Source: Gammaproteobacteria bacterium
GTDB taxonomy: Bacteria; Pseudomonadota; Gammaproteobacteria; Comchoanobacterales; Comchoanobacteraceae
Length of the DNA stretch: 18,246 nucleotides
Assembly: GCA_030829925.1 (NCBI GenBank)
Contig: JAURNZ010000018.1
Span: 1-18,246, forward strand
Reading direction: 5' to 3'
The translations under genes and the position numbers were made by a program. The notes under the pieces are model-generated. The model saw nothing but the letters and a program-made list of their open reading frames with translations, did no database searches and was not told the DNA's origin. Below are positions 1 to 7,659 of the stretch, piece after piece. The stretch's first letter is position 1. Every line of letters begins with the position of its first letter.

Positions 1-1
1 A

Positions 2-1456
2 TCTGAAACCATCTCCCTCTATAAACAAGGTGACTTTATTGATCTTTGTCGAGGACCACATGTTCCAAACACTGGTTTATTAGGTGCTTTTAAGTTAACC
101 AAGGTTGCTGGTGCCTATTGGCGTGGTGACTCAGACAATGAAATGCTACAAAGAATCTATGGTACTGCCTGGGGTAATGATGAGGACCTAAAAGCTTATC
201 TTCACCAGCAGGAAGAAGCAGAGAGAAGGGATCATCGTAAACTTGCAAAAATAATGAATTTATTTCATTTCCAAGACACGTCACCAGGTATGGTTTTTTG
301 GCATCACAATGGGTATGTGCTTTATCAAACCATCATTCATTACATGAGACAAAAATTATATGAATTTGATTATGAAGAAATTGCCACTCCAATGATTTTA
401 GATAAATCATTGTGGGAAGCATCTGGTCACTGGGAAAAATTTAGAGACGATATGTTTGTCACAGAGGCTGAAGACAAAACTTTTTGTGTCAAGCCTATGA
501 ATTGTCCTGGTGGGTTACAAGTTTATAATGTTGGTCTTAAAAGTTACCGAGATTTGCCTCTTAAAATGGGTGAGTTTGGTTTTGTACATAGAAATGAACT
601 TTCGGGTGCGCTACATGGCTTGATGAGACTTAGGGCATTTACACAGGATGATGCACACGTTTTTTGTTCTCCAGATCAGTTAGATGAGGAAGTTGATAAG
701 CTTATTACATTGGTTTATGACACATACAAAGACTTCGGTTTTACAGACATCGAGGTGCGTGTTGCAACTCGTCCAGAGAAAAGAATTGGTTCCGATGAAG
801 ATTGGGATAAGTCAGAACAAGCACTTTCAAATGCCTGTGATAAGCAATCAATAGCTTACACCATAGCGCCTAATGAAGGTGCATTTTATGGGCCTAAAAT
901 TGAATTTCATCTTCGTGACTGTTTAGGTCGTGTTTGGCAATGTGGAACCATTCAGATTGATTATTCGATGCCAGGTCGACTGAACGCTTCCTACATTGAT
1001 GATCAAGGCCAAAAAGCAATACCAATCATGATCCATCGTGCGATCTTTGGTTCAATTGAACGATTCATTGGTATACTGATCGAGCACTATGCAGGGCGTT
1101 TGCCATTATGGTTAGCCCCAACTCAGATTGCGATTTTAACAGTCTCAGATCAATTTATGGATTATGCAAAAGAAATTGAGCAAACACTCAAGCAGGCAGG
1201 CTTTAGAGTAAAGCTCGATAAACGTAACGAAAAGCTTGGGTTTAAGATTCGTGATTTCACACTAAAAAAAGTGCCTTATGAATTTATCATCGGGGAATCC
1301 GAACAAAACAACTCTACGGTGTCAATCCGTTGTGTGAATGGTGAACAGAAATCAGATTTAGCATTGGTAGATGTGATCACTGCGCTTCAAAAGGAATTGG
1401 CTACAAAAACAATACCTGATGCTAAAAGTAGGTATGGCCTTTTTCAAGAAGCATAA
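2..1456 (+). CDS. thrS: Threonyl-tRNA synthetase, 5'-truncated by the window
   Basis: Class II synthetase that charges tRNA-Thr in the cytoplasm. The reading frame is open from base 2, so about 484 C-terminal residues are visible; against the roughly 640-residue E. coli enzyme, about 155 N-terminal residues (TGS and part of the editing domain) lie outside the window. The fragment starts near the end of the editing domain (DLCRGPHVPNTG, GAYWRGD), then has the catalytic core with FVHRNELSG and FTQDDAH, the MIHRA segment near motif 3, and the anticodon-binding domain. The three expected zinc ligands are present: Cys in PMNCPGG, His in QDDAH and His in MIHRA. Some otherwise common residues differ: NCPGH reads NCPGG and RNEPSG reads RNELSG. 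The usual downstream infC-rpmI-rplT cluster is absent; a convergent tRNA gene begins 10 bp after the stop. The family call is secure. Confidence 0.97.
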   Translation, partial: SETISLYKQGDFIDLCRGPHVPNTGLLGAFKLTKVAGAYWRGDSDNEMLQRIYGTAWGNDEDLKAYLHQQEEAERRDHRKLAKIMNLFHFQDTSPGMVFWHHNGYVLYQTIIHYMRQKLYEFDYEEIATPMILDKSLWEASGHWEKFRDDMFVTEAEDKTFCVKPMNCPGGLQVYNVGLKSYRDLPLKMGEFGFVHRNELSGALHGLMRLRAFTQDDAHVFCSPDQLDEEVDKLITLVYDTYKDFGFTDIEVRVATRPEKRIGSDEDWDKSEQALSNACDKQSIAYTIAPNEGAFYGPKIEFHLRDCLGRVWQCGTIQIDYSMPGRLNASYIDDQGQKAIPIMIHRAIFGSIERFIGILIEHYAGRLPLWLAPTQIAILTVSDQFMDYAKEIEQTLKQAGFRVKLDKRNEKLGFKIRDFTLKKVPYEFIIGESEQNNSTVSIRCVNGEQKSDLALVDVITALQKELATKTIPDAKSRYGLFQEA

Positions 1457-1466
1457 GTGGTTCGTT

Positions 1467-1543
1467 TGGCGCCCCGGGCAGGATTCGAACCTGCGACCTA
1501 TCCCTTAGGAGGGGATCGCGCTATCCAGCTGTGCCACCGGGGC
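1467..1543 (-). tRNA. tRNA-Arg (anticodon CCU), CCA encoded
   Basis: The reverse strand folds into a full cloverleaf. A 7-bp acceptor stem (GCCCCGG with CCGGGGC) and a D arm are followed by an anticodon stem AUCCC/GGGAU with loop CUCCUAA. The T arm is GCAGG-UUCGAAU-CCUGC. G73 is followed by a genomically encoded CCA at 1467-1469. The anticodon CCU reads the arginine codon AGG. The D stem contains one A-C mismatch. The 3' end lies 10 bp from the convergent thrS stop codon, and no terminator is visible between them. Confidence 0.96.
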
Positions 1544-1552
1544 GTGTAACTT

Positions 1553-1582
1553 ATTATGACTGAATTAATTTCATGTCTTCAA
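1553..1582 (-). promoter_or_regulatory. Sigma-70-like promoter for tRNA-Arg
   Basis: Read on the reverse strand, TTGAAG (1577-1582) is followed after 18 bp by CATAAT (1553-1558), which ends 9 bp before the mature tRNA 5' end. The match is moderate (4/6 and 5/6 to consensus), but the placement is right for a tRNA promoter. Confidence 0.5.
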
Positions 1583-1606
1583 GTTTTAAAATGAATAGGT
1601 TACAAT
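1578..1606 (+). promoter_or_regulatory. Possible promoter for zipA operon
   Basis: TACAAT (1601-1606) is a good -10 hexamer 26 bp before the zipA start. The -35 position (TTCAAG, 1578-1583, 17-bp spacer) is poor and lies across the -35 of the divergent tRNA-Arg promoter, so the two promoters may share a binding region. An AGAGGA ribosome-binding site sits at 1621-1626. Confidence 0.3.
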
Positions 1607-1632
1607 GTTCGAAGCTAATAAGAGGATGAAAT

Positions 1633-2145
1633 ATGAATTCAATGGTGGTTTTTTTAATTCCGTTACTAGGATTGGTTATCTGGCTCAGTTTTTTTTCAAA
1701 GTCTCCTGTGAAACAAAAAAAACCTGATCCCCAATGGTTAACTCTAAAATTGAGAGATATAAAAATTTCTAATGGCTATGAGTTCGTTCAATGTTTATAT
1801 GATTTTGGTTTTAAATATGATTCTACGCACCAAATATTTAATTTTATGAATAACGATCAACTGTGGTTTAGATGTTTAAATCTCCGTAAGCCTGGTAAAT
1901 TTGATAATTTAGAAGATGGCAAAGCTATTCATGGATTGATGTTTGTTACAGACATTGCCGCTGTTAATGAAGTTGAGCAAGGTGCATGTTTAGAAGAGAT
2001 GGTTAAGTTGGCAGCTTTGTGTTTGGAGCAATATGGTGGGCAGTTGTGCGATGTCAATGGTCCTATTGATGGAAAAGCTTGGTTAAGTGATAGACTTTCA
2101 CACCTCAAGACAAAAACTATACAGGAAGACATGTTATCCGCATGA
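1633..2145 (+). CDS. zipA: Minimal ZipA-like cell-division protein
   Basis: ZipA is an inner-membrane anchor that binds the C-terminal tail of FtsZ at the division ring. Residues 4-22 form a hydrophobic N-terminal transmembrane segment, followed by the basic cytoplasmic stretch SPVKQKK. Residues 35-160 match the ZipA C-terminal domain in order: WLTLKLRD, GYEFVQCLYDFGFKY, hydrophobic strands, then RKPGKFDNLED and GLMFVTDI, and a final helix pair. ZipA lies next to ligA in many gammaproteobacteria, which supports the call. The protein is 170 residues against about 330 in E. coli. The difference is the Pro/Gln-rich linker, reduced here to roughly a dozen residues. The ATG has AGAGGA 6 bp upstream. 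The stop overlaps the next start in ATGA. Confidence 0.85.
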   Translation: MNSMVVFLIPLLGLVIWLSFFSKSPVKQKKPDPQWLTLKLRDIKISNGYEFVQCLYDFGFKYDSTHQIFNFMNNDQLWFRCLNLRKPGKFDNLEDGKAIHGLMFVTDIAAVNEVEQGACLEEMVKLAALCLEQYGGQLCDVNGPIDGKAWLSDRLSHLKTKTIQEDMLSA

Positions 2146-2726
2146 TGGAAAGATGTATATGGGTTGTTTGGACTATCTGTGTCTTCAATGTTTGTTTTGC
2201 ACAAGATGTAGGTGCATACCTAGATGCCCAAGTCGTAACGCATAAATATCATGGCGATGGTGCAGAGTCTGATGGCGAAGTGTCGGCCCCCGTCAGAGAT
2301 GTTCAGCAAGAGCATTTGTCTTCATCTGAATGGATTAAAAAGCATTTTCCAGAAATATTCAGCCAAGATTATATTAATTTTGTCGTTCATGATCAGCTTA
2401 TATCACAATATTTTAATGAATCAGGTTTGACGGATTATCAAGCATGGCAGAAAAAACAATTAGCAGTTCTAATTCGTCATCAATATATTGTTAAAGCAAG
2501 TTTGGCACAACCAGTAGATGCGTTAAACCAAACAGAGGATCAATCATTTTCAGTCCCTGTTAAACTAATGTTTCATGGTTATGATCGACAATTTGCTAAA
2601 AAAATTGATGCAGTCAATATTACGGTTAATGTTGTTTTAAAATCCGATCCAGTTAACGACTGGGTTATTAGTAAATTAAGTGTGGCAGTTGATGACAATA
2701 GAAAAGACAATCAAAACCCTGCGTGA
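2142..2726 (+). CDS. Secreted IcmL/DotI-like domain protein
   Basis: This is a predicted periplasmic protein of 194 residues. The N-terminus (ERCIWVVWTICVFNVCFAQ) looks like a signal peptide cleaved after CFA. The region from about residue 60 follows the layout of the IcmL/DotI periplasmic domain of type IVB secretion systems: a helix around FSQDYINFVVHDQ, then YFNESGLTDYQAWQ (family form YFTxxGWxxF), strand YIVKASLAQPV, strand FSVPVKLMF, and a last long strand ending near NDWVISKL. The similarity was judged by eye and is moderate. DotI itself is anchored by a transmembrane helix, whereas this protein looks freely secreted. The start overlaps the zipA stop (ATGA) with no well-placed Shine-Dalgarno, so re-initiation is likely. 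Its end overlaps ligA by 35 bp. No other secretion genes are in the window. Confidence 0.55.
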   Translation: MMERCIWVVWTICVFNVCFAQDVGAYLDAQVVTHKYHGDGAESDGEVSAPVRDVQQEHLSSSEWIKKHFPEIFSQDYINFVVHDQLISQYFNESGLTDYQAWQKKQLAVLIRHQYIVKASLAQPVDALNQTEDQSFSVPVKLMFHGYDRQFAKKIDAVNITVNVVLKSDPVNDWVISKLSVAVDDNRKDNQNPA

Positions 2727-4680
2727 TGAAATTAATCGATTGAATGAAGCTTATTTCAATCAAGACAGTCCTTTGGTTGATGATGCTACTTATGATCGAA
2801 TGTTTCATGAACTAAAAGCCTTAGAATTAAAACACCCAGAATTTTTTGACCCTAATTCCCCAACACAAACGATTACAAAAACAAGTCGTTCAGGTTTTAA
2901 AAAGGTTTCACATAGTATCCCGATGATGTCTTTAGATAACGCTTTTAGTGAATCTGACATTCAGCAGTTTTTAAATCGCATGATAACTTTTGAGCCTGGC
3001 AATGAATCCCTTGAGATTGCTATAGAGCCGAAGTTTGATGGAATTGCTGTGAGCATTGTGTATCAAAAAGGCCAATTGATTTTGGCTGCTACACGTGGTG
3101 ATGGTCAGGTCGGTGAAGACATCACAAGTAATGTTTTGACTATTAAAAATGTTCCTAAAACCATTGACTATGAAGCTGAAGTTTGTGTTCGAGGTGAAGT
3201 TGTGATTACAAAAGCAGATTTTAAGACTTTAAATTCACAATTATCTCATGACGGAAAGAAAATATTCGCAAACCCAAGAAATGCAGCAGCAGGTAGTTTG
3301 CGTCAACTTAACTTAGATGTTACGTCAGAGCGACCGCTGACATTCATGGCATACAATGTAGAAAGTGATATTGATCTACCGCATTCTCAACTCGGTAAAA
3401 TGCAATGGTTAGAAAAATCTGGATTTACCATTGCAGCGGATAGAGTCATTGCAGATAACTTAGAATCTTGTATGGCTTTCTATCATGAGATGATGAATAA
3501 AAGAGCTTCATTGCCCTATGAAATTGATGGGTTGGTATACAAGTTAAACAATGTTAACTTACACCAAAAAATGGGCTCAACTTCAAGAGCGCCACGTTGG
3601 GCCATTGCGCATAAATTTCCTGCCAATGAGAAGATGTCTAAAGTCGTTAATCTAGATTTTCAAGTTGGGCGAACTGGGGTCATTACACCAGTGGCTCAGT
3701 TAGAACCAACACCATTGGGTGGCGTTGTCATTCAAAATGCGACGTTACATAATTTTTCTGAGCTGGCACGAAAGGATGTCAGGGTAGGGGATTTTGTTTG
3801 GTTAAGGCGAGCAGGAGATGTAATTCCTGAAATCATTGGGGTGGTCAAGGAAAAAAGACAAGCTGAGCTACAGACACCTATGTTGCCAAAAAATTGCCCC
3901 AGTTGTAGTAGTGTGTTGGTCGTTGATGAAATGAATCGCTTTTGTGTAAATCCGTTATGTCCTGAGCAAGTATTAGGTAGTATTGAGCATTTCATTTCAA
4001 AACATGCTTTTGACATCACTGGTTTGGGACGAACCTGGTTGGAAACATTGTATAGTCATCAGTTGATCACGACTTATTCAGATATTTTCAAACTAACTTA
4101 TGAAGACCTCATTGCATTACCCCGCATGGGTGACAAATCTGTTAAAAATCTTTTAACAGAAATTAATTCAGCTAAAGTTATTGGCTTCGATCGCTTTTTA
4201 TATGCCATGGGCATTCCTGAAGTTGGTCGGGTAACAGCTAAAAAAATTGCGCAGCGTTATCCTGATTGGCCTTCATTATTTGAAGCTCAAGAAGATGATT
4301 TATTAGAGATTTCAGATGTAGGTCCACAGGTGGCAAGTCATTTATTAAAATACCTTCATGATGATGCATGCAAAAATGAAGTGAATGCCCTCATGGCTCT
4401 TGGTGTTTCAATTAGCACTGCTAAAAAAACCAAACAATTTGATGTATTGTCTGGACGAAGATTTGTCATCACTGGGCAACTAGAGCAAATGTCGCGTGAA
4501 CAAGCCAAATTACATTTGGAATCGTTAGGTGCTACTGTAGTTAGTCAAGTCAGCGGTTCAACAACGGATGTGCTATTGGGTGATAAACCTGGTTCAAAAT
4601 GGACTAAAGCCGAGAAACAAGGTATCCGTCCAACCTATGAAGCAGATTTACTGTCTTGGTTAGATAAGGCTTCTACTTAG
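2692..4680 (+). CDS. ligA: NAD-dependent DNA ligase LigA
   Basis: LigA seals DNA nicks in replication and repair using NAD+. Counting from the ATG at 2692 the protein has 662 residues, close to E. coli LigA (671). Domains in order: Ia NAD-binding region with YDRMFHELKALE; adenylation domain with the KxDG motif EPKFDGIA (nucleophile Lys114), TRGDGQVGEDIT and RGEVVI; OB fold around LDFQVGRTGVITPVA; a four-Cys zinc finger (C402, C405, C418, C423); helix-hairpin-helix repeats; and a BRCT domain from about residue 585 (RRFVITGQLE). All key residues are present. A GTG 12 bp upstream is in frame, but MTIEKTIKTL aligns best with the E. coli N-terminus. The gene starts inside the IcmL-like gene. Its stop interlocks with that of the convergent SDR gene. 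Confidence 0.97.
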   Translation: MTIEKTIKTLRDEINRLNEAYFNQDSPLVDDATYDRMFHELKALELKHPEFFDPNSPTQTITKTSRSGFKKVSHSIPMMSLDNAFSESDIQQFLNRMITFEPGNESLEIAIEPKFDGIAVSIVYQKGQLILAATRGDGQVGEDITSNVLTIKNVPKTIDYEAEVCVRGEVVITKADFKTLNSQLSHDGKKIFANPRNAAAGSLRQLNLDVTSERPLTFMAYNVESDIDLPHSQLGKMQWLEKSGFTIAADRVIADNLESCMAFYHEMMNKRASLPYEIDGLVYKLNNVNLHQKMGSTSRAPRWAIAHKFPANEKMSKVVNLDFQVGRTGVITPVAQLEPTPLGGVVIQNATLHNFSELARKDVRVGDFVWLRRAGDVIPEIIGVVKEKRQAELQTPMLPKNCPSCSSVLVVDEMNRFCVNPLCPEQVLGSIEHFISKHAFDITGLGRTWLETLYSHQLITTYSDIFKLTYEDLIALPRMGDKSVKNLLTEINSAKVIGFDRFLYAMGIPEVGRVTAKKIAQRYPDWPSLFEAQEDDLLEISDVGPQVASHLLKYLHDDACKNEVNALMALGVSISTAKKTKQFDVLSGRRFVITGQLEQMSREQAKLHLESLGATVVSQVSGSTTDVLLGDKPGSKWTKAEKQGIRPTYEADLLSWLDKAST

Positions 4681-5503
4681 CTTCAAGTAATGGCTCATAG
4701 CCCTCTCTAAAACTTGGGTATTTAAACTCAAAAAATGTTTCAAGTAAGCGCGCGTTGCTAACTTGCTTATTACTTTTACTTTTAAAGTGTTCTTCAGCTT
4801 GGCTAGGTATTGGTGAATATATACCCAATGATGTACTTAACCAAGAAAGTAATTCGTTGACAGTTGTTGGGCTTGAATCAACAAGGTTATAGACTGGCAT
4901 CACATCAGGTAAGTCAAATAGATGATGGAGTGCTCGTACACAATCTGCTTGATGTATGCGGTTTGTGTAAGTTGGATGCTCAGTCATATGTAATCGACCT
5001 TTTTTAATCATGTCTATGACGTAGTATCTATTTGGTCCATAAATGCCACCAATCCTTGTAATGACCTGATCGCATTGAAAAGTGAATATTTGTTTTTCAG
5101 CTTCTTGCAAGCATTTCCCATTCATTTCTGTGGCTTTAGGTAAAACAGTTGCTTCATCAACCCAGCTTCCATCATTAAAAGGGTAGACAGCTGTGCTTGA
5201 GGCAAACATAAAGCGCTTAGGTGGGTTGTTTTTACAAAGGTCCCATATTCTATCAGGACCGTCGATATAAGCTGATTGATAGCAAGTTTCTGATCTCGCA
5301 TCGGCAGAAATCAAATAAATAACGGCATCAACCTCAGGCAATTCCTTAAGGTCAAAAATATCCCCTTTAATCAATGAAATATTTCCGTGATCGTATAGGT
5401 CATCACTTCTTCGTATGACAAAAACACGATTACCTTCTTTTGCTAATGCATAAGCGAGCGGTTTACCAATATAACCTCCGCCAACAATAAGAACTCTTGC
5501 CAT
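4673..5503 (-). CDS. Atypical NAD(P)-binding SDR protein, YeeZ-like
   Basis: A Rossmann-fold protein of the extended short-chain dehydrogenase/epimerase superfamily, 276 residues. The dinucleotide-binding loop is VGGGYIGKP (residues 7-15), with FASSTAVYP at 100-108 and TRIGGIYGP at 149-157 as in epimerases. The catalytic YxxxK is not conserved: the aligned stretch reads M127-N-G-K-C131. Loss of this pair is typical of YeeZ-type members, so the reaction is unknown and the protein may act as a redox sensor or binder. It is the last gene of an smr-udk-SDR operon, 14 bp after udk, with a TGGAG ribosome-binding site. Its TAG stop interlocks with the convergent ligA stop (8-bp overlap). Confidence 0.8.
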   Translation of the reverse strand: MARVLIVGGGYIGKPLAYALAKEGNRVFVIRRSDDLYDHGNISLIKGDIFDLKELPEVDAVIYLISADARSETCYQSAYIDGPDRIWDLCKNNPPKRFMFASSTAVYPFNDGSWVDEATVLPKATEMNGKCLQEAEKQIFTFQCDQVITRIGGIYGPNRYYVIDMIKKGRLHMTEHPTYTNRIHQADCVRALHHLFDLPDVMPVYNLVDSSPTTVNELLSWLSTSLGIYSPIPSQAEEHFKSKSNKQVSNARLLETFFEFKYPSFREGYEPLLEAK

Positions 5504-5517
5504 ATTAAAACTCCAGA

Positions 5518-6153
5518 CTAAATTTGTTTGATTTTTTCAGTAATATCTTTTTTGATGCTATCTATGGCTTGCCAGTTTTTACCGCCACCAGTAACAATAT
5601 GATTGACACCTTCTTTGCTAGGTGCAATGAATTCCCAATACATAGGTCTTACGGTTTGTACATATTGATCTAGAGTGTTTTGAATGGATCGGCCACGCTC
5701 TGATAAATCTCGATTCAATCGTCTGATCAAACATATGTCGAGTGGTGCATCAATAAAGACAGTAACGTCTAATTCTTGCCTAATGTTTTTATCAGCGAGT
5801 AACAATATGCCATCACATAATATAATTTGAGCTGGAAGTACATGCTGAGTTTCTTCGCCACGTGTATGCGTGTGAAATTTATATACAGGTATGTTTACAG
5901 GTTCATTTTTTTTGAGTGTTTTTAAATGCTTAACCAAAAGATCATGTTCTAACGCGTCAGGGTGGTCATAATTCTTTTTAGGTCTATCTACAGGGTCAAT
6001 ATTTGATTGATCGAGATAGTAGCTATCTTCTCTAATGATAGATACGGAAAACTCTTCATGTAAAGTCTTATGAAGGTTATCAACTAGTAGACTTTTTCCC
6101 GAACCAGATGGGCCTGCAACACCGATTAAAATAGGTCTCTTATTATTGGACAT
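5518..6153 (-). CDS. udk: Uridine kinase
   Basis: Phosphorylates uridine and cytidine to UMP and CMP in pyrimidine salvage; cytosolic. The 211-residue protein has Walker A GPSGSGKS (14-21), then EDSYYLD, the family motif NYDHPDA, the substrate-region PVYKFHTHTR, CDGILLL (Walker B region), and IRRLNRDLSERGRS, which carries the arginines of the lid. Length equals the usual 210-215. Its ATG shares one base with the TAA stop of the upstream smr gene (TAATG), indicating coupled translation. Confidence 0.93.
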   Translation of the reverse strand: MSNNKRPILIGVAGPSGSGKSLLVDNLHKTLHEEFSVSIIREDSYYLDQSNIDPVDRPKKNYDHPDALEHDLLVKHLKTLKKNEPVNIPVYKFHTHTRGEETQHVLPAQIILCDGILLLADKNIRQELDVTVFIDAPLDICLIRRLNRDLSERGRSIQNTLDQYVQTVRPMYWEFIAPSKEGVNHIVTGGGKNWQAIDSIKKDITEKIKQI

Positions 6154-6509
6154 TAAACACCTTCCTTTTTGGTTAGAACATAAGTGGCACCTGCGCCACC
6201 ATCATTTGGTTTTGCCGAGCAAAACGCAAGTACACTAGGGTCATCTTTTAAAAAATGATAGACCATAATTTTTAAGACAGGTATAGCCTCAGGGTTATGT
6301 TGCCCTTTGCCATGAACAATTTTAAACATTTGTGGGTGATTACTAGAGAGCAGATAGTTTAACTTATTCTTTGCTTGTAGTTGTGTTAAGCCATGTAAGT
6401 CAATTGAAAGTAAATGTTGAGCACGTTTTAAATGCTTCATTTGCGTGGTATTGACTCCATTTTTTTTAAAATCAAGTATGGTTTCTGGTTGTATATCGTC
6501 GTCGTACAT
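6153..6509 (-). CDS. Small Smr-domain protein
   Basis: A stand-alone Smr (small MutS-related) domain protein of 118 residues, shorter than E. coli SmrA or SmrB (about 180). The three family motifs are intact: SIDLHGLT (35-42), VHGKGQHN (65-72) and CSAKPNDGGAGATYVL (97-112). Smr domains bind or nick nucleic acid; SmrB cleaves mRNA at collided ribosomes, but which role applies here cannot be told. The N-terminal extension of SmrA/B is mostly missing. The start has no visible Shine-Dalgarno. It is the first gene of the operon with udk and the SDR gene. Confidence 0.9.
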   Translation of the reverse strand: MYDDDIQPETILDFKKNGVNTTQMKHLKRAQHLLSIDLHGLTQLQAKNKLNYLLSSNHPQMFKIVHGKGQHNPEAIPVLKIMVYHFLKDDPSVLAFCSAKPNDGGAGATYVLTKKEGV

Positions 6510-6527
6510 CTAAGTTTTTAAGTTTGT

Positions 6528-6555
6528 ATTTTACAAAAAATTAAATTTATATTAA
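6528..6555 (-). promoter_or_regulatory. Possible promoter for smr-udk-SDR operon
   Basis: Reverse strand: TTAATA (6550-6555), 16-bp spacer, TAAAAT (6528-6533), placing the transcript start about 12 bp before the smr ATG. The -10 is good and the -35 weak; the surrounding DNA is very AT-rich, so chance matches are likely. Confidence 0.3.
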
Positions 6556-6582
6556 CTTAATCTATTATTTATCGCAACGTTA

Positions 6583-6611
6583 TTGACGAAAATAAGAATC
6601 CTTACTATTCT
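6583..6611 (+). promoter_or_regulatory. Sigma-70-like promoter for usg
   Basis: TTGACG (6583-6588), 17-bp spacer, TATTCT (6606-6611), 27 bp before the usg ATG. The ribosome-binding site AAAGGA is at 6625-6630. The spacer and -10 are covered by a perfect inverted repeat (6591-6615). Confidence 0.55.
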
Positions 6612-6615
6612 TATT
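6591..6615. repeat. 9-bp inverted repeat over the usg promoter, candidate operator
   Basis: AATAAGAAT (6591-6599), a 7-bp centre, then ATTCTTATT (6607-6615): a perfect 9-bp palindromic pair. It overlaps the promoter spacer and the -10 element, a typical place for a repressor site. It does not match a regulator consensus I can name. No T-run follows it, so a terminator role is unlikely. Confidence 0.5.
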
Positions 6616-6638
6616 GTGTAATTGAAAGGATATCAACT

Positions 6639-7604
6639 ATGCCATCGAACGGAATCAAAATTGCGTTATGCGCAACATCACAACGAGTAGGGTTTGCAAT
6701 TTGTCAAGCGCTAGAACGATTACCACACATTGAATCTATAAAAGTTTTTCTAGAACCAGTGAATGACCCTGTACGATTATTATTTCGTGGACAGAATGTG
6801 CAGACAGAAAAGTTAAGTAACATTGCGCACTATGAACCTGATATGATTATTTATGGAGGCAAAGCATTTAACTTCAATGCTTTTCATAATCAATGTAAAC
6901 ATTTAAATACACCTTTATTCAATTTGAGCTGGGGGCAGGGTGTTGAAGATCTAATTTTAAAGCCAAATGATGAAAATATTCATCAAATGAAGCACCCCAT
7001 CACACAACAGTTGTGTCAGCCACTTGCACATATTCATACTTTGTTTGAACTTGAATCTGTAAATATTTGTGTGGCATGTGGTGCTGATATTCAGGGTGAA
7101 GATGGTGTTTTAGAACTCATGAATCAAACGCGTGCATATATGAGTTATGATGAAGAATATTTCAATATATTTCCAAAGCCTATTGCATTTAATTCAATCT
7201 CTGATATTTCTGTTGATGAAACAACTGGTTATGATGCCTGTCGCAGAATCATGGCTCAAGAACTGAAACAAGCGTTAGCAAGTGATGTATCGATTGACAT
7301 GTCATATATGCAATTGCCAGTCTTGCAAGGCCACCATGCTGTAGTACATTTATCAACCAAAAGGTCGCTAGATATTAATGAAGTAGCTAAATCATTTGAG
7401 ACAGATGATTTGTTATACCATGTGAATTTAGTTAGTAACCGTGAATATGGACAATGCTTTAATCGTGTTGCCATCAGTCAAATTAAACAACATCCTGAAA
7501 AAGACAATAGTGTAAGCTTTCATGTCATGGCAGATGCACTCGCTTTTGGGGTCAAACAGTTCGTATTATCACATGTTGCTGAAATGGTTGAAATTTTTGA
7601 TTAA
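6639..7604 (+). CDS. usg: USG-1-type aspartate-semialdehyde dehydrogenase homologue, no catalytic Cys
   Basis: A 321-residue protein of the Asd fold (NAD(P)-binding N-terminus, dimerization C-terminus). C-terminal landmarks of the Asd/USG-1 family are clear: CGADIQGEDGVLELMNQTRA (147-166), FPKPIAFNSISDI (178-190) and LPVLQGHHAVVHL (226-238). Where active Asd has the nucleophile in an NPNC-S/T motif, this protein reads HPITQQ, with Thr122 at or next to the Cys position, so it cannot carry out the usual thioacyl chemistry. This agrees with E. coli USG-1, described as a homologue without the active site, which is encoded just upstream of truA. Here fimV and truA lie downstream, as asd-fimV-truA do in Pseudomonas. 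Function unknown. Confidence 0.85.
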   Translation: MPSNGIKIALCATSQRVGFAICQALERLPHIESIKVFLEPVNDPVRLLFRGQNVQTEKLSNIAHYEPDMIIYGGKAFNFNAFHNQCKHLNTPLFNLSWGQGVEDLILKPNDENIHQMKHPITQQLCQPLAHIHTLFELESVNICVACGADIQGEDGVLELMNQTRAYMSYDEEYFNIFPKPIAFNSISDISVDETTGYDACRRIMAQELKQALASDVSIDMSYMQLPVLQGHHAVVHLSTKRSLDINEVAKSFETDDLLYHVNLVSNREYGQCFNRVAISQIKQHPEKDNSVSFHVMADALAFGVKQFVLSHVAEMVEIFD

Positions 7605-7659
7605 ATTTAATATTATATTAATGTTAGTAGATTATGATTAAAGTATACGAGTAAATATT

